A stretch of 64,000 nucleotides of DNA from assembly GCA_900315495.1 (NCBI GenBank), contig OMZJ01000009.1:1-64000 (forward strand), read 5' to 3'. Numbering within the stretch: position 1 is the first letter of the stretch; the number at the start of each line of letters is the position of its first letter. Below are positions 8,319 to 16,726 of this stretch, piece after piece. A program made the translations under genes and the position numbers. Source of the DNA: an uncultured Lachnospiraceae bacterium (GTDB lineage Bacteria > Bacillota > Clostridia > Lachnospirales > Lachnospiraceae). Below the pieces are notes generated by a model. That model was not told the DNA's origin and ran no database searches. It saw nothing but the letters and a program-made list of their open reading frames with translations.

Positions 8319-9544
8319 CAAAAAGAGAGGCGGAGGAAAAACTCTCCCGCTATGATCAGGGACAGCTCCTGTCCTTTTACGATTCTCTGGATGAAAGCAG
8401 CCGGGAGAACCTGCTGAACCAGATTGATCAGCTGGATCTCTCTGTGCTCAACGTATGGAAGGAGGAAAAGACAAAGGGAATTTCCCGGGGAACATTTTTT
8501 CCCCTGGGCGCCCTGACGATCGATGAGATTGCAAAGAAACGGGATCTGTACCAGGCTGTCGGGCAGAAGGCTCTGCGGGAGGGCAAAGTTGCCGCACTGA
8601 TTCTGGCAGGCGGGCAGGGGACCCGGCTTGGCTATGATCACCCCAAGGGCACCTACAATATCGGTGTCACCCATCCCCTCTACATCTTCGAATGCCTCAT
8701 CCAAAACCTTCAGGATGTCGTGAAGGAAGTCGGCGTCCCGATCCCGCTCTACATCATGACCAGCCGGAAGAATCACGATGAGACCGTCCGTTTTCTGCAG
8801 GAACATTCCTTTTTCGGCTATCCGGCGGATTCTGTAAGATTCTTCATTCAGCAGATGGCGCCGAGTGTGGATTACAGCGGGCATATCTATCTGGAGGCAA
8901 AGGACCGCATCTCCCTTTCTCCCAACGGCAACGGCGGCTGGTTTACCTCCCTGAAGGAGGCCGGTCTGGCAGACCAGATGGAGCGGGACGGCGTGGAGTG
9001 GATTACCGTCTGCGCGGTGGACAATGTCTGCCAGCGTATCAATGATCCCGTCTTTGTGGGCGCTGTGATTGAATCCGGCTGTGAATGCGGTGCAAAGGTC
9101 GTCCGCAAGGCGTCCCCCGACGAGAAGGTCGGTGTGCTGTGTCTGGAAGACGGCCGTCCTTCGATCGTCGAGTATTACGAGATGACGGATGACATGATTC
9201 ACCTGAAGGATGCGGCGGGGAACCTTCTCTACAACTTCGGCGTGATTTTGAATTATATGTTCCGTCTGGACAGCCTGGAGCGGATTGCCGGCCGGAATCT
9301 CCCGCTGCACATTGTGGAAAAGAAAATTCCGTACATTGACGCGGAGGGAAATCTGGTGAAGCCGGACAAGCCGAACGGCTATAAGTTTGAAAAGCTGGTT
9401 CTGGACATGATCCACATGATGGACAGCTGCTGCGCGTATGAGGTCTGCCGGGAGCGGGAATTCGCGCCGGTCAAGAACCTGCACGGCGTCGATTCCGTGG
9501 ACACCGCCAGAGAGCTTCTCCGGAAAAACGGCGTGGAACTCTGA
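8315..9544 (+). CDS. Eukaryote-type UTP:hexose-1-P/UDP-GlcNAc uridylyltransferase (UDPGP family)
   Basis: This 409-residue UDPGP-family nucleotidyltransferase is like eukaryotic UAP1/AGX rather than bacterial GalU or GlmU. The nucleotide-binding motif LAGGQGTRLGYDHPKG sits near residue 95; YIMTSRKNHDETVRFL and the metal-site block WITVCAVDNV follow. It should form UDP-GlcNAc, UDP-GalNAc or UDP-Glc from UTP and the sugar 1-phosphate, feeding wall or polysaccharide synthesis. The ATG start has a weak ribosome binding site and overlaps the stop of a 13-codon leader ORF. A clear terminator follows, so the unit appears monocistronic. Confidence 0.9.
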   Translation: MTKREAEEKLSRYDQGQLLSFYDSLDESSRENLLNQIDQLDLSVLNVWKEEKTKGISRGTFFPLGALTIDEIAKKRDLYQAVGQKALREGKVAALILAGGQGTRLGYDHPKGTYNIGVTHPLYIFECLIQNLQDVVKEVGVPIPLYIMTSRKNHDETVRFLQEHSFFGYPADSVRFFIQQMAPSVDYSGHIYLEAKDRISLSPNGNGGWFTSLKEAGLADQMERDGVEWITVCAVDNVCQRINDPVFVGAVIESGCECGAKVVRKASPDEKVGVLCLEDGRPSIVEYYEMTDDMIHLKDAAGNLLYNFGVILNYMFRLDSLERIAGRNLPLHIVEKKIPYIDAEGNLVKPDKPNGYKFEKLVLDMIHMMDSCCAYEVCREREFAPVKNLHGVDSVDTARELLRKNGVEL

Positions 9545-9640
9545 TGGCAAGCCCCGGTGCGAGGCTCTGTGAGAAATTCTGATCATTTGATTTCAAAGTT
9601 CTTCACACCGGTCCGACTTCTGTTTTTTCGCAGAGAAAAA

Positions 9641-9672
9641 GAGGCATGGAATGATTCCATGCCTCCTTTTTT
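9641..9672 (+). terminator. Terminator between convergent genes
   Basis: GAGGCATGGAAT pairs with ATTCCATGCCTC (9641-9652 with 9654-9665) and is followed by a T-run. An A-run precedes it, so it could also work on the minus strand. Confidence 0.85.
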
Positions 9673-9715
9673 GATGTACCGTTCAGGCTCCGTTTTTCCG
9701 CCTCTCCGGAGTGCG

Positions 9716-9794
9716 TCCGCTGCCCGGCGGCCGCATCTTCACCCGGGCTGCTGCACTGCTTTCCGGCAGGTTTCCGCTGCCCGGCGGCCGCATC
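9716..9794. repeat. Pair of 22-bp direct repeats
   Basis: A 22-base GC-rich unit (starting TCCGCTGCCCGGCGG) occurs exactly at 9716-9737 and again at 9773-9794, 57 bases apart. It lies in the spacer between the UDPGP terminator and the stop of the next minus-strand gene. Confidence 0.8.
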
Positions 9795-9822
9795 GTTATC
9801 CGGATGATCCGAAAGATACCCG

Positions 9823-11064
9823 TTACTCGGCGTCAGCTCCCGTGGTATCTTCCACCGTGGAGTATGCCATCAGCGCAGCGAACTGCTTCACCACATCGGT
9901 CAGCGCCGTTGCGCTCTCCGGAACCTCAATGCCCGTATCGGACAGGTTTTCTCCGTCATAGAGGGCGGAGAAGGAAAGGCTGAACTGAGATGCATCCGCA
10001 TCCGCTGCGGTATCCTGGAATGTCATCGTCACGGACAGATTCAGCGAATCCTCTGCCCAAGTGCCGTTCACATCACCTGAAATCGAAATGTCCTCCAGCG
10101 CGGATGTCAGCTCATCGGAGAGATCCGGTATCTCATCCCAGAGATCTGATACCGAGACATCAGAGCCCATGGAATCTTCCAGATCGGTGGACTCAGTGAG
10201 GCTGCTGAACGCATCCTGCAGCGCGGCATCCAGCTCTTCCTTGATCGACGACGCATACTCTTCCTGATTTCCGCCGGTCGCCGAGGTATATCCCTCCGCA
10301 TAGGCATCGATATACGGCTTCAGTCCGTTCTCCAGGATTTCAACCGCTTTGTCGGCCTTTTCTGCAATCTGCGCCTCATCGGCCGCACCGGCGTACTGCT
10401 CGGACAGCGACTTGAGCTCCTCCTTGTTGTCGGCGATCACCGTGTCCAGATTGTCGGCGGTCTGAATCAGGCTGTCATTGTCAAAGCTCAGGGAAATTGA
10501 GGAATCACTGTACGTTCCGATCGGCGCCAGCGCATCGGTCACCGCCTGATTCAGCGTGTCGGAGGGCTGCAGATTCTCTGTCTTTGTCTCTTTGACAAGA
10601 TCGGCCAGACCGGCGAAATCTGCCAGCGGGACCTCGACCCACGAATCGGTCACGCCGACCGCGGTCAAAATCACGCTGATCGACGAGTCCCCGGTGAGAT
10701 CGCTGTACAAATCCGAAATCGCATCCGTATTGACATACAGTGTCTGGCTGGAAGCCACATAGCGGATCACATCGTCTGCCTGGAAAGATGCGTCGCTGCT
10801 ATCCGAGCTGAGCCCTGTGCCGGACCCCTGGATTCCCGCAGTAAAGTCTCCGTCTGCATCCTTATCCATGGTCACGCTGATGGAATACGCGCCGTCACTG
10901 GTCGAGAAATCCAGATGAAGCTCTCCGGTGCGGGAATCTCCTGCCGCACTGCCTGCTTCCGCGGTTGTCTCCGCCTCCGCGGCAGGGATCACTGCCGGTG
11001 CCGTTCCCAGGACCAGTGCGGATGCCGCCGTCATGGCAGCCAGCCTTCTCATTGTCTTTTTCAT
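9823..11064 (-). CDS. Exported protein of unknown function, Ser/Asp-rich
   Basis: I do not recognise a family. The 413-residue product has a typical signal peptide (MKKTMRRLAAMTAASALV, then Ala/Pro-rich to an AEA-like cleavage site). An acidic Thr/Glu segment (ETTAEAGSAAGDS) follows directly. The rest is beta-prone and rich in Ser/Asp, with repeated motifs such as LHLDFSTSDGAYSISVTM near the start and SLSFSALYDGENL near the end. A helical, probably coiled-coil middle (about 205-265) includes DNLDTVIADNKEELKSL. There is no lipobox Cys, so the protein is presumably secreted or non-covalently held at the surface. ATG 11064 (or GTG 11067) lies behind GAGGAGGAG. It is 100 bases downstream of a lipoprotein gene. 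Confidence 0.7.
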   Translation of the reverse strand: MKKTMRRLAAMTAASALVLGTAPAVIPAAEAETTAEAGSAAGDSRTGELHLDFSTSDGAYSISVTMDKDADGDFTAGIQGSGTGLSSDSSDASFQADDVIRYVASSQTLYVNTDAISDLYSDLTGDSSISVILTAVGVTDSWVEVPLADFAGLADLVKETKTENLQPSDTLNQAVTDALAPIGTYSDSSISLSFDNDSLIQTADNLDTVIADNKEELKSLSEQYAGAADEAQIAEKADKAVEILENGLKPYIDAYAEGYTSATGGNQEEYASSIKEELDAALQDAFSSLTESTDLEDSMGSDVSVSDLWDEIPDLSDELTSALEDISISGDVNGTWAEDSLNLSVTMTFQDTAADADASQFSLSFSALYDGENLSDTGIEVPESATALTDVVKQFAALMAYSTVEDTTGADAE

Positions 11065-11166
11065 CACTTTCTTCTCCTCCTCTTTGCCTTCCTTCTTTTG
11101 CTTCTGGTTCTTCAGATAGAAAACCGGCAGAGCGGATTCAGATCCGGCCCTGCCAGAATCTCTGAC

Positions 11167-11901
11167 TTACTGTGCGGAGGTGCTCTCCGCTTCCGTCTCG
11201 TCGGCTGACGAGACAGACTCTCCCTCGGAGGACTCCTCCTCCGACACATCTGCCGGATCATAGGAATTCACCCCGATGACAATGGCGCTGGTCCCGCGGC
11301 CGGCATCGGTATACCCGATCTGCAGGCTTGTCTGCTGTGTCTCGCTGACATCGTGGAACCAGAAGGTTGTCTCCGTATGATAGGTGGTATTGCTGACCTT
11401 CCGGTCCTCCGGCGTGACCTTCACGGGATCGCCGAAGGCTGCGGTGGCCTCCGCCACGGCGTCCTGATACAGCTCATCCAGCTGATCCGCCGTATAGATG
11501 TCCTCAAAATAGATGGACAGACTGCTGAGCCCGCCCTTTGCGTCAAATACCGGCATCATGCCGACGGAGACCTTTCCGTCGACGATATAGTTCACATTGA
11601 TGTCCCCGTATCCGCCGCCGTCCGAGAAACTCGTCAGGTCGCCGAACGAAACACCCAGCGCGCTCTCCACTTCCGACTGCGTCATGCCCCATGTGACACC
11701 CGGGAAAACAAACATTCCGCTGTCATCCGCAAGGGAAGGCAGGCTCAGCGTCGGAATGGTATCCACCGCGGCGGTTGTCTTGGGCACATTGCGGGATGCG
11801 GAGCCGTAGCCGTAGCCATAGCCGTAATAGCACCCGCTGAAAGTCAGCATGGCAGCAGCCGCAAGGGCTGACACTGCCCTGATTGATTTTCTTCTTCTCA
11901 T
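11167..11901 (-). CDS. Putative lipoprotein of unknown function
   Basis: The 244-residue product starts MRRRKSIRAVSALAAAAML and has the lipobox LTFSGC, so the mature protein would begin at Cys 24 and be lipid-anchored outside the membrane. A YGYGYGYGS run follows directly. Residues about 50-200 form one domain beginning VTWGMTQSEVESALG, a pattern seen in small extracytoplasmic domains that I cannot name with certainty. The C-terminal tail is acidic and Ser-rich (SEEESSEGESVSSADE). ATG 11901 has GAGGAG about 7 bases upstream, which is why it is preferred over an upstream in-frame start at 11982. Confidence 0.7.
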   Translation of the reverse strand: MRRRKSIRAVSALAAAAMLTFSGCYYGYGYGYGSASRNVPKTTAAVDTIPTLSLPSLADDSGMFVFPGVTWGMTQSEVESALGVSFGDLTSFSDGGGYGDINVNYIVDGKVSVGMMPVFDAKGGLSSLSIYFEDIYTADQLDELYQDAVAEATAAFGDPVKVTPEDRKVSNTTYHTETTFWFHDVSETQQTSLQIGYTDAGRGTSAIVIGVNSYDPADVSEEESSEGESVSSADETEAESTSAQ

Positions 11902-12096
11902 GAAACTCTCCTCACACCGGCGCACGACCGTGTCCGTCGGCAAATCTGCACCCGCCCGCCGGATTCGCACCAGGCCGGCCATTCTACGAATTTTCCTGCA
12001 GGAAATGACAGGATCCGCGAAGGCAGAAAATGTCCGCTCAGAATAAACTTTCAGTTCTACTTACAGTCTATCAGCTTTCCCGAAACTTGTCAATCA

Positions 12097-12148
12097 AAGA
12101 GAGCGGTGGGATATTCCCGGTGATTCGGGAATTTTCCCATCGCTCTCT
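12097..12148 (-). terminator. Terminator-like hairpin after the foldase gene
   Basis: GAGAGCGGTGGGA pairs with TCCCATCGCTCTC (12099-12111 with 12135-12147, one G-T). A second internal stem ATTCCCGG/CGGGAAT lies inside. The T-run on the minus strand is short. It lies 26 bases past the stop. Confidence 0.65.
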
Positions 12149-12173
12149 GTTTCATTCCGGCCGCATGCGGCAA

Positions 12174-13394
12174 TTATTCCGCTGCTTCCGTGGTTTCTTC
12201 CTCGGTTGCCGCCTCGTTCGGTGTGACCAGGAACTCATCCGAGAGATCGGTCTCGGATTCGCTCTCGACCTCGGCGCTGTCATCATAGACCACCGCCGAC
12301 TGCTTCATGAAATCGGTCACGCAGTTGGTGATGACGGTGAAATGGACATATCCTGCGCCATAGTAATCGACATAGGAATTGTAGGTATCCTCATCCGCGC
12401 CGTTGGTCTGCATGAAATACTCCGGCGTGATTTCCAGCGACGCGTCTTCCATCACGGCCTGAAGGACCAGATAGTTGGACGCATAGGTCTTGCACTGATC
12501 GCGGAGGCCGTCCTTATCCGTGCCGAACATGCCGAGAACGGTGTCGATGTCATAGCCATACATCGAGCCGAGCCGGTCGTAATAATCGTACTGCACCTGA
12601 TACAGTGCATCCACCACGGAATCCGGCACCTCCGAAACCACCGAATTCTCAATCAGCCAGTTGAGCAGGGACGAGGAGAGGTTGTCCTGATAAATGCTGT
12701 CGGAAATGGACTGCTTGTATTCGTCCACCGTGTCATAGCCAAGGTTTTCCTTGACGAAATCATCCGTCAGTTCCGGCACGTTGGTCTTCTCGATATAGTT
12801 GATGGTGGTCGAGAAGGTCGCATCCTTGCCGTTGAGATCGTCCACGCCGTAATCATCCGGGAAGGTGACATTGATGTCGAAGGTCTCACCGACCTTATGT
12901 CCGATCAGCTGATCCAGGAAGTCATCAATATAGTTGTCGCCGCCGGCCGTCACTGTCGTGCCTTTTCCGTTGGTGCTGCCGCCGTCAAATTCCTTGCCGT
13001 CGATGGAACCGACATAGTCAATGTTGACGGAATCACCGTCCTCAACTGTGCCTTCCTTGACCTGCTCCGTCGTCGTATAGTTCTGGATGGTCTCGTCGAT
13101 CTTGGACTGAATCTCCGAATCGGTCGGATTGACCTCGGATGCGGGGATCTGCACACCGGTGTAGGTCGGAAGCGTCACATAATCCAGCGCGGTGACACCT
13201 GTAAAGAATCCGTTGTCATCAAAGTAGGCGCTGTAATCATAGGACTGCTCTTCCGCCTCGGATTCCGGCTCAGAGACAGCCTCATACGTTTCCGTCTCAG
13301 GGACCTCCGTTGTCTCTTCGTCAGCGAATGCCGCTGCCGGGAAGGCTGCCGCCAGACTCGCTGCAAGAAATGCTGCTGCAATCTTTTTCTTCAT
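12174..13394 (-). CDS. Exported FKBP/trigger-factor-like peptidyl-prolyl isomerase
   Basis: This 406-residue exported protein begins with a signal peptide (MKKKIAAAFLAASLAAAFP, AFA-DEE) with no lipobox. An acidic Thr/Glu-rich segment covers about residues 24-50. An FKBP-type domain (about 85-190) contains GDSVNIDYVGSIDGKEFDGG and GHKVGETFDINVTFP, followed by a trigger-factor C-terminal-like helical domain (LTDDFVKENLGYDTVDEYK onward, about 200-350). It ends in another acidic tail (ATEEETTEAAE). The cytosolic trigger factor normally binds ribosomes through an N-terminal domain, absent here, so this is an extracytoplasmic chaperone/isomerase, functionally comparable to PrsA. It is downstream of xpt on the same strand but separated by 168 bases. 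Confidence 0.85.
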   Translation of the reverse strand: MKKKIAAAFLAASLAAAFPAAAFADEETTEVPETETYEAVSEPESEAEEQSYDYSAYFDDNGFFTGVTALDYVTLPTYTGVQIPASEVNPTDSEIQSKIDETIQNYTTTEQVKEGTVEDGDSVNIDYVGSIDGKEFDGGSTNGKGTTVTAGGDNYIDDFLDQLIGHKVGETFDINVTFPDDYGVDDLNGKDATFSTTINYIEKTNVPELTDDFVKENLGYDTVDEYKQSISDSIYQDNLSSSLLNWLIENSVVSEVPDSVVDALYQVQYDYYDRLGSMYGYDIDTVLGMFGTDKDGLRDQCKTYASNYLVLQAVMEDASLEITPEYFMQTNGADEDTYNSYVDYYGAGYVHFTVITNCVTDFMKQSAVVYDDSAEVESESETDLSDEFLVTPNEAATEEETTEAAE

Positions 13395-13562
13395 TCTGCT
13401 TTCCTTTCATATGGGTTCGGAATCGAACCTTCATGGGTCCGTCTTCTCAGACTATCTGACATTCTAACAAAAAACGAACATTGTGTCAAAATTTCTTTCT
13501 GCTGCGGAGCACCTGACAGCTGTGCCGGATGTTCCACCGGTTCCGGCTGCCGGAATTTTCTC

Positions 13563-14180
13563 TCAGTGAACCGGATCCTCCGCTGCTGCATCTGCCGGGC
13601 TGTGGTCCGCAAAAACGATCTCTCCCGTCGCGGGATCCATGGACTGAACGATTGCCAGGGATTCCACGCGGATGCCCATGGACCGGATTTTTCGTCCGCC
13701 GTCCTGAAAGCCCTTTTCCACGGCGATTCCGACGCCGGCAACTGCGGCGCCGGCCTCATGGATGATCTCGATCAGGCCCTCCAGCGCACAGCCGTTGGCC
13801 AGGAAGTCATCAATGATCAGGATTTTATCCTCCGGGGAGAGATATTTCCGGGAGACAATGACATCGTAGACCCGCTGATGGGTGAACGACCGGATCTTTG
13901 TGCAGTAGGACTCTCCGTCCAGGTTGATGCTCTGCGACTTTTTGGCAAACACCACCGGGACGTTGAAATACTGCGCTGTGATGCACGCAAGACCGATGCC
14001 GCTGGCTTCGATGGTCAGGATTTTCGTGATCTTTGTGCCCTCGAACAGGCGCTTCCACTCCCTGCCCATCTCCTGGTACAGGCCGATATCGATCTGATGA
14101 TTCAGGAAACTGTCCACCTTCAGCACATTGCCCGGCTTTACAATCCCGTCCTTTCGGATTCTGTCTTCCAAAAGCTTCAT
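13563..14180 (-). CDS. xpt: Xanthine phosphoribosyltransferase
   Basis: This 205-residue enzyme converts xanthine and PRPP to XMP in purine salvage. It matches Xpt from its start ([27 protein letters not shown]) through the PRPP-binding signature [17 protein letters not shown] (about 124-140), to [11 protein letters not shown] near the end. The last 15 residues are an extra Ala/Asp tail. ATG is preceded by GGGGGAAGAGG. It lies 62 bases downstream of the alarmone synthetase gene and is probably cotranscribed with it. I see no purine riboswitch in that short gap. Confidence 0.95.
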   Translation of the reverse strand: MKLLEDRIRKDGIVKPGNVLKVDSFLNHQIDIGLYQEMGREWKRLFEGTKITKILTIEASGIGLACITAQYFNVPVVFAKKSQSINLDGESYCTKIRSFTHQRVYDVIVSRKYLSPEDKILIIDDFLANGCALEGLIEIIHEAGAAVAGVGIAVEKGFQDGGRKIRSMGIRVESLAIVQSMDPATGEIVFADHSPADAAAEDPVH

Positions 14181-14242
14181 TCCTCTTCCCCCTTGTACTG
14201 CTCCGCCGGCTGATCACACTCCAGCCTGCGTTCCGTCCATGT

Positions 14243-15037
14243 CTACTCCTCAGATTCCTCCGCCAAACTGGCCGCATCCGCGGGTTCTGCTGCTGATTTT
14301 TCCGCCGGTTCTGCCGCCGGAATGCCGTCCTCACGATTCAAAATGACGGAGCGGCGGATCTCCTCGGAATCTCGCTGCTGCTGCTCGCTCTGCTCCTCCA
14401 CCGAAACCGGCTGTTCGCGGGCCACTTCCTGAATATCACGGTTGAGCTGCTCCATCTTCCGATCCAGGCTGGTGACAATGTCCGCGCAGTTTTTCAGCTG
14501 GCTGCTGATATATTCCGGTGTGCTGCCCTCAAACTTGTAACGGATTTTATGGTCCAGAGACGCCCAGAAATCCATGGCAATCGTCCGGATCTGCAGTTCC
14601 ACCTTGATGTGCGCGGGGCCGTTGGAGAGATATACCGGAACCGACAGGATCATGTGATAGCTGGTATAGCCGTTGTCCTTGGGGTTGATCAGATAATTCT
14701 TGACGGTAAGTACTTCCAGATCCGACTGGTTGGTGACGGCATCCGCCAGCCGGTAAATATCGGACACAAAGGAACAGATAATCCGGATCCCCGCAATGTC
14801 ATTGACATAGCGCACCATGTTCTCGAGGGTGACCTCATGCCCGTATTTTTTGAGTTTGTGAATGATGCTCTCCCTGGTTTTGATTCTGGATTTGACATGC
14901 TCGATCGGATTATAATGATGGATGGTGATGAATTCATCATTGAGAATCTCGATCTTTGTCTGCATGGTCTTGAGGGCAGAGCGGTATCCGAGCATGAGCC
15001 GGGAAAACTCATCCGCTCCGATGCTGGTGTCTTCCAT
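14243..15037 (-). CDS. Small alarmone synthetase, (p)ppGpp synthetase (RelA/SpoT domain)
   Basis: This 264-residue RelA/SpoT nucleotidyltransferase-only protein is of the RelQ/YjbM (or RelP/YwaC) kind. Motifs include EHVKSRIKTRESI, DIAGIRIICSFVSDIYRLAD, the KDNGYTSYHMIL loop, VELQIRTIAMDFWASLDHK and a following helix. There is no hydrolase (HD) or ACT domain. It should transfer pyrophosphate from ATP to GDP/GTP. A charged, Ala/Glu-rich extension of about 65 residues follows the catalytic domain. ATG 15037 has AAAGGA upstream; an upstream ATG at 15067 lies almost on the predicted transcription start. It is followed by xpt. Confidence 0.93.
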   Translation of the reverse strand: MEDTSIGADEFSRLMLGYRSALKTMQTKIEILNDEFITIHHYNPIEHVKSRIKTRESIIHKLKKYGHEVTLENMVRYVNDIAGIRIICSFVSDIYRLADAVTNQSDLEVLTVKNYLINPKDNGYTSYHMILSVPVYLSNGPAHIKVELQIRTIAMDFWASLDHKIRYKFEGSTPEYISSQLKNCADIVTSLDRKMEQLNRDIQEVAREQPVSVEEQSEQQQRDSEEIRRSVILNREDGIPAAEPAEKSAAEPADAASLAEESEE

Positions 15038-15079
15038 GTTCACACATCCTTTCCGCGGCCTGGACATTCTTCTTTTTCC

Positions 15080-15107
15080 AGTATACCATGATCTGGCGCT
15101 TTCGCAA
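15080..15107 (-). promoter_or_regulatory. Promoter of the alarmone synthetase-xpt unit
   Basis: On the minus strand, TTGCGA (15102-15107) and TATACT (15080-15085) are separated by 16 bases. Transcription would begin near 15073, which favours the start codon at 15037. Confidence 0.65.
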
Positions 15108-15173
15108 GGGAAGCCTCTTTTCGTTAGAAAATCTTAAGAAACGAAAAAGCAAAAATATTTACTGATTTACCCC

Positions 15174-15201
15174 TTGCATTTTAAAAAAAAGCCGGTATAA
15201 T
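15174..15201 (+). promoter_or_regulatory. Promoter of the Fur-family regulator
   Basis: TTGCAT (15174-15179) and TATAAT (15196-15201) are separated by 16 bases, directly upstream of a perfect operator palindrome. Confidence 0.8.
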
Positions 15202-15208
15202 AAAAAAA

Positions 15209-15223
15209 CGATAATCATTATCG
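15209..15223. promoter_or_regulatory. Fur/PerR-type operator, perfect 7-1-7 palindrome
   Basis: CGATAATCATTATCG is a perfect inverted repeat (7-1-7) with the ATAAT-N-ATTAT core of Fur/PerR boxes. It sits 8-22 bases after the -10 element, over the expected start of transcription and just before the ribosome binding site, as expected for autorepression by the encoded regulator. Confidence 0.8.
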
Positions 15224-15239
15224 ATTGGAGGTTGTTCCA

Positions 15240-15770
15240 TTGAAGTACAGCAGACAGCGCGAAGAAATCCGGCGTTTTCTGTCCGGACGGACAGATCACC
15301 CGACCGCAGAGATGATCTACGAAGGGCTGAAGCCGGAAATGTCCAGCCTGAGTCTGGGAACCGTTTACCGGAATCTCTCACTGCTCGCGGAGAACGGGGA
15401 GATTCAGCGGATTTCCAATGTGGATGGATCCGACCGCTTTGACCCGAATCCGAAGCCGCATTACCATTTTCACTGTGAAAAATGCGGACGGGTGGAGGAC
15501 ATCCCGATGACTTCCATGGAATCTCTGAATCACCTCGCACAGGCGCATCTTGGCGGCCGGGTTTACTCTCATGATCTGATGTTTCACGGGATCTGTGCCG
15601 ACTGCCTGAAGAAAAGTGAGACCGGTGAGCCCGAAGATCTGATATCAACAGAGGCCGGGAATCCGGGCACGGAAGTTTCTGAGAGCTCGGAAAACCCCGC
15701 AGAGGGGATCTCCGCCGGGGATCGCCGTACGGCGAAACCCACCGTTCCCGGAAAAGACGGTGCAGCCTGA
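15240..15770 (+). CDS. Fur-family regulator, probably PerR-like
   Basis: This 176-residue Fur-superfamily repressor has a winged helix with HPTAEMIYEGLKP and LSLGTVYRNLSLLAENGEI (about 18-58) and a metal/dimerisation domain with HYHFHCEKCGRVEDI. The structural zinc Cys pairs are CEKC and CADC. A dispensable-looking 45-residue C-terminal extension follows. The best start is TTG 15240: GGAGG at 15227-15231 sits 8 bases before it. An alternative TTG at 15225 would overlap that site. Its neighbour is a rubrerythrin, and an operator lies in its promoter, so peroxide sensing (PerR) is more likely than iron (Fur) or zinc (Zur) sensing, but this is inference. Confidence 0.88.
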   Translation: MKYSRQREEIRRFLSGRTDHPTAEMIYEGLKPEMSSLSLGTVYRNLSLLAENGEIQRISNVDGSDRFDPNPKPHYHFHCEKCGRVEDIPMTSMESLNHLAQAHLGGRVYSHDLMFHGICADCLKKSETGEPEDLISTEAGNPGTEVSESSENPAEGISAGDRRTAKPTVPGKDGAA

Positions 15771-15855
15771 TCGGATCCGGTACAGGAATCGAGCGTTGCT
15801 CCGGAACCAGGGCGTCTCATGCTCGCATCCCGGATGATTATCAACAACCTGCAGG

Positions 15856-15874
15856 AAACAGAATGATTCTGTTT
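15856..15874. promoter_or_regulatory. Candidate second operator upstream of rubrerythrin
   Basis: AAACAGAATGATTCTGTTT is a perfect 9-1-9 palindrome in the gap between regulator and rubrerythrin genes. Its AAT-N-ATT centre matches the centre of the upstream Fur-type operator. The single-base centre suits a protein site better than an RNA hairpin. Confidence 0.45.
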
Positions 15875-15941
15875 TCCATATCAGCGGCGCCGGGCGGCGC
15901 CGAAAACACCATCGCGGCAGCAGCCGCAGAAGGAGTCAGTC

Positions 15942-16484
15942 ATGAAATTTGTTTGTACCGTATGTGGATATGTGTATGAGGGAGACAAGGCGCCGGAAAA
16001 ATGTCCGGTCTGCGGAGCGCCCGCATCCAAGTTCAAGGCACAGGAAGATGAGATGACCTGGGCCGCGGAGCATGTCGTCGGCGTTGCCAGCGATGTTCCG
16101 GAAGACATCAAGGAAGATCTCCGCTCCAACTTTGCCGGCGAGTGCAGCGAGGTTGGCATGTATCTGGCAATGTCCCGCGTCGCATACCGCGAGGGATATC
16201 CGGAAATCGGCCTGTACTATGAGAAAGCTGCCAGCGAGGAAGCAGTTCATGCCGCAAAGTTTGCCGAGATGCTCGGTGAGGTTGTGACCGATTCCACCAA
16301 GAAGAACCTTCAGCTCCGCGTGGAGGCTGAGAATGGCGCAACGGCCGGCAAGACCGATCTGGCAAAGCGCGCAAAGGCTCTGAACCTCGACGCCATTCAC
16401 GACTCTGTCCATGAGATGGCAAGAGACGAGGCAAGACACGGCAAGGCATTCAAGGGCCTGCTGGAGAGATATTTCAAGGACTGA
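15942..16484 (+). CDS. Reverse rubrerythrin (rubredoxin-first peroxide reductase)
   Basis: The 180-residue protein has an N-terminal rubredoxin-like iron centre ([10 protein letters not shown] and CPVCGAP, residues 5-27). A ferritin-like di-iron domain follows, with [31 protein letters not shown] and [14 protein letters not shown] supplying the Glu/His ligands. This domain order is the reverse of classical rubrerythrin and is known from clostridial NADH-dependent peroxidases that remove hydrogen peroxide and oxygen. ATG is preceded by AAGGAG. It follows a Fur/PerR-type gene and ends at a strong terminator. Confidence 0.94.
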   Translation: MKFVCTVCGYVYEGDKAPEKCPVCGAPASKFKAQEDEMTWAAEHVVGVASDVPEDIKEDLRSNFAGECSEVGMYLAMSRVAYREGYPEIGLYYEKAASEEAVHAAKFAEMLGEVVTDSTKKNLQLRVEAENGATAGKTDLAKRAKALNLDAIHDSVHEMARDEARHGKAFKGLLERYFKD

Positions 16485-16524
16485 GTTCCAGAGACTGAGT
16501 CCACCGTCTTACAGGCGGAATGCC

Positions 16525-16569
16525 GCACCGGCGGGCAGGATCATTTCCTGTCCGCCGGTGCGTTTTTTT
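16525..16569 (+). terminator. Terminator of the regulator-rubrerythrin unit
   Basis: GCACCGGCGGGCAGGA (16525-16540) pairs with TCCTGTCCGCCGGTGC (16546-16561, one mismatch/G-T) and is followed by seven T. Confidence 0.92.
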
Positions 16570-16726
16570 GCAGAATGCCTTGCTCCAGCTGCAGAGCGGA
16601 TCGGCTCCCTGTCTTACAGCGCAGGGATTCCCGATCTGTCCAGCAATATGGGCAATGTGCATTCCAAAAAATGGCCTCTCTCGAAGGGGTCTGCAGACAA
16701 AAAATACGGTAAGCTATTTTGCAATC

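Noticed and set aside
8255-9586. 443-codon open frame on the minus strand
   Set aside because: Antisense to the UDPGP-family gene, which has a clear nucleotide-binding motif.
13411-13430. TPsiC-arm-like GGTTCG-ATTC-CGAACC hairpin suggesting a tRNA
   Set aside because: No matching acceptor, D-arm or anticodon arm is present around it; it is a simple hairpin ahead of the foldase gene.
12030-14213. 727-codon open frame on the plus strand
   Set aside because: Antisense to the foldase and xpt genes; no recognisable domain.
14181-14242. Purine riboswitch before xpt
   Set aside because: The 62-base gap is too short and lacks the conserved junction sequence.
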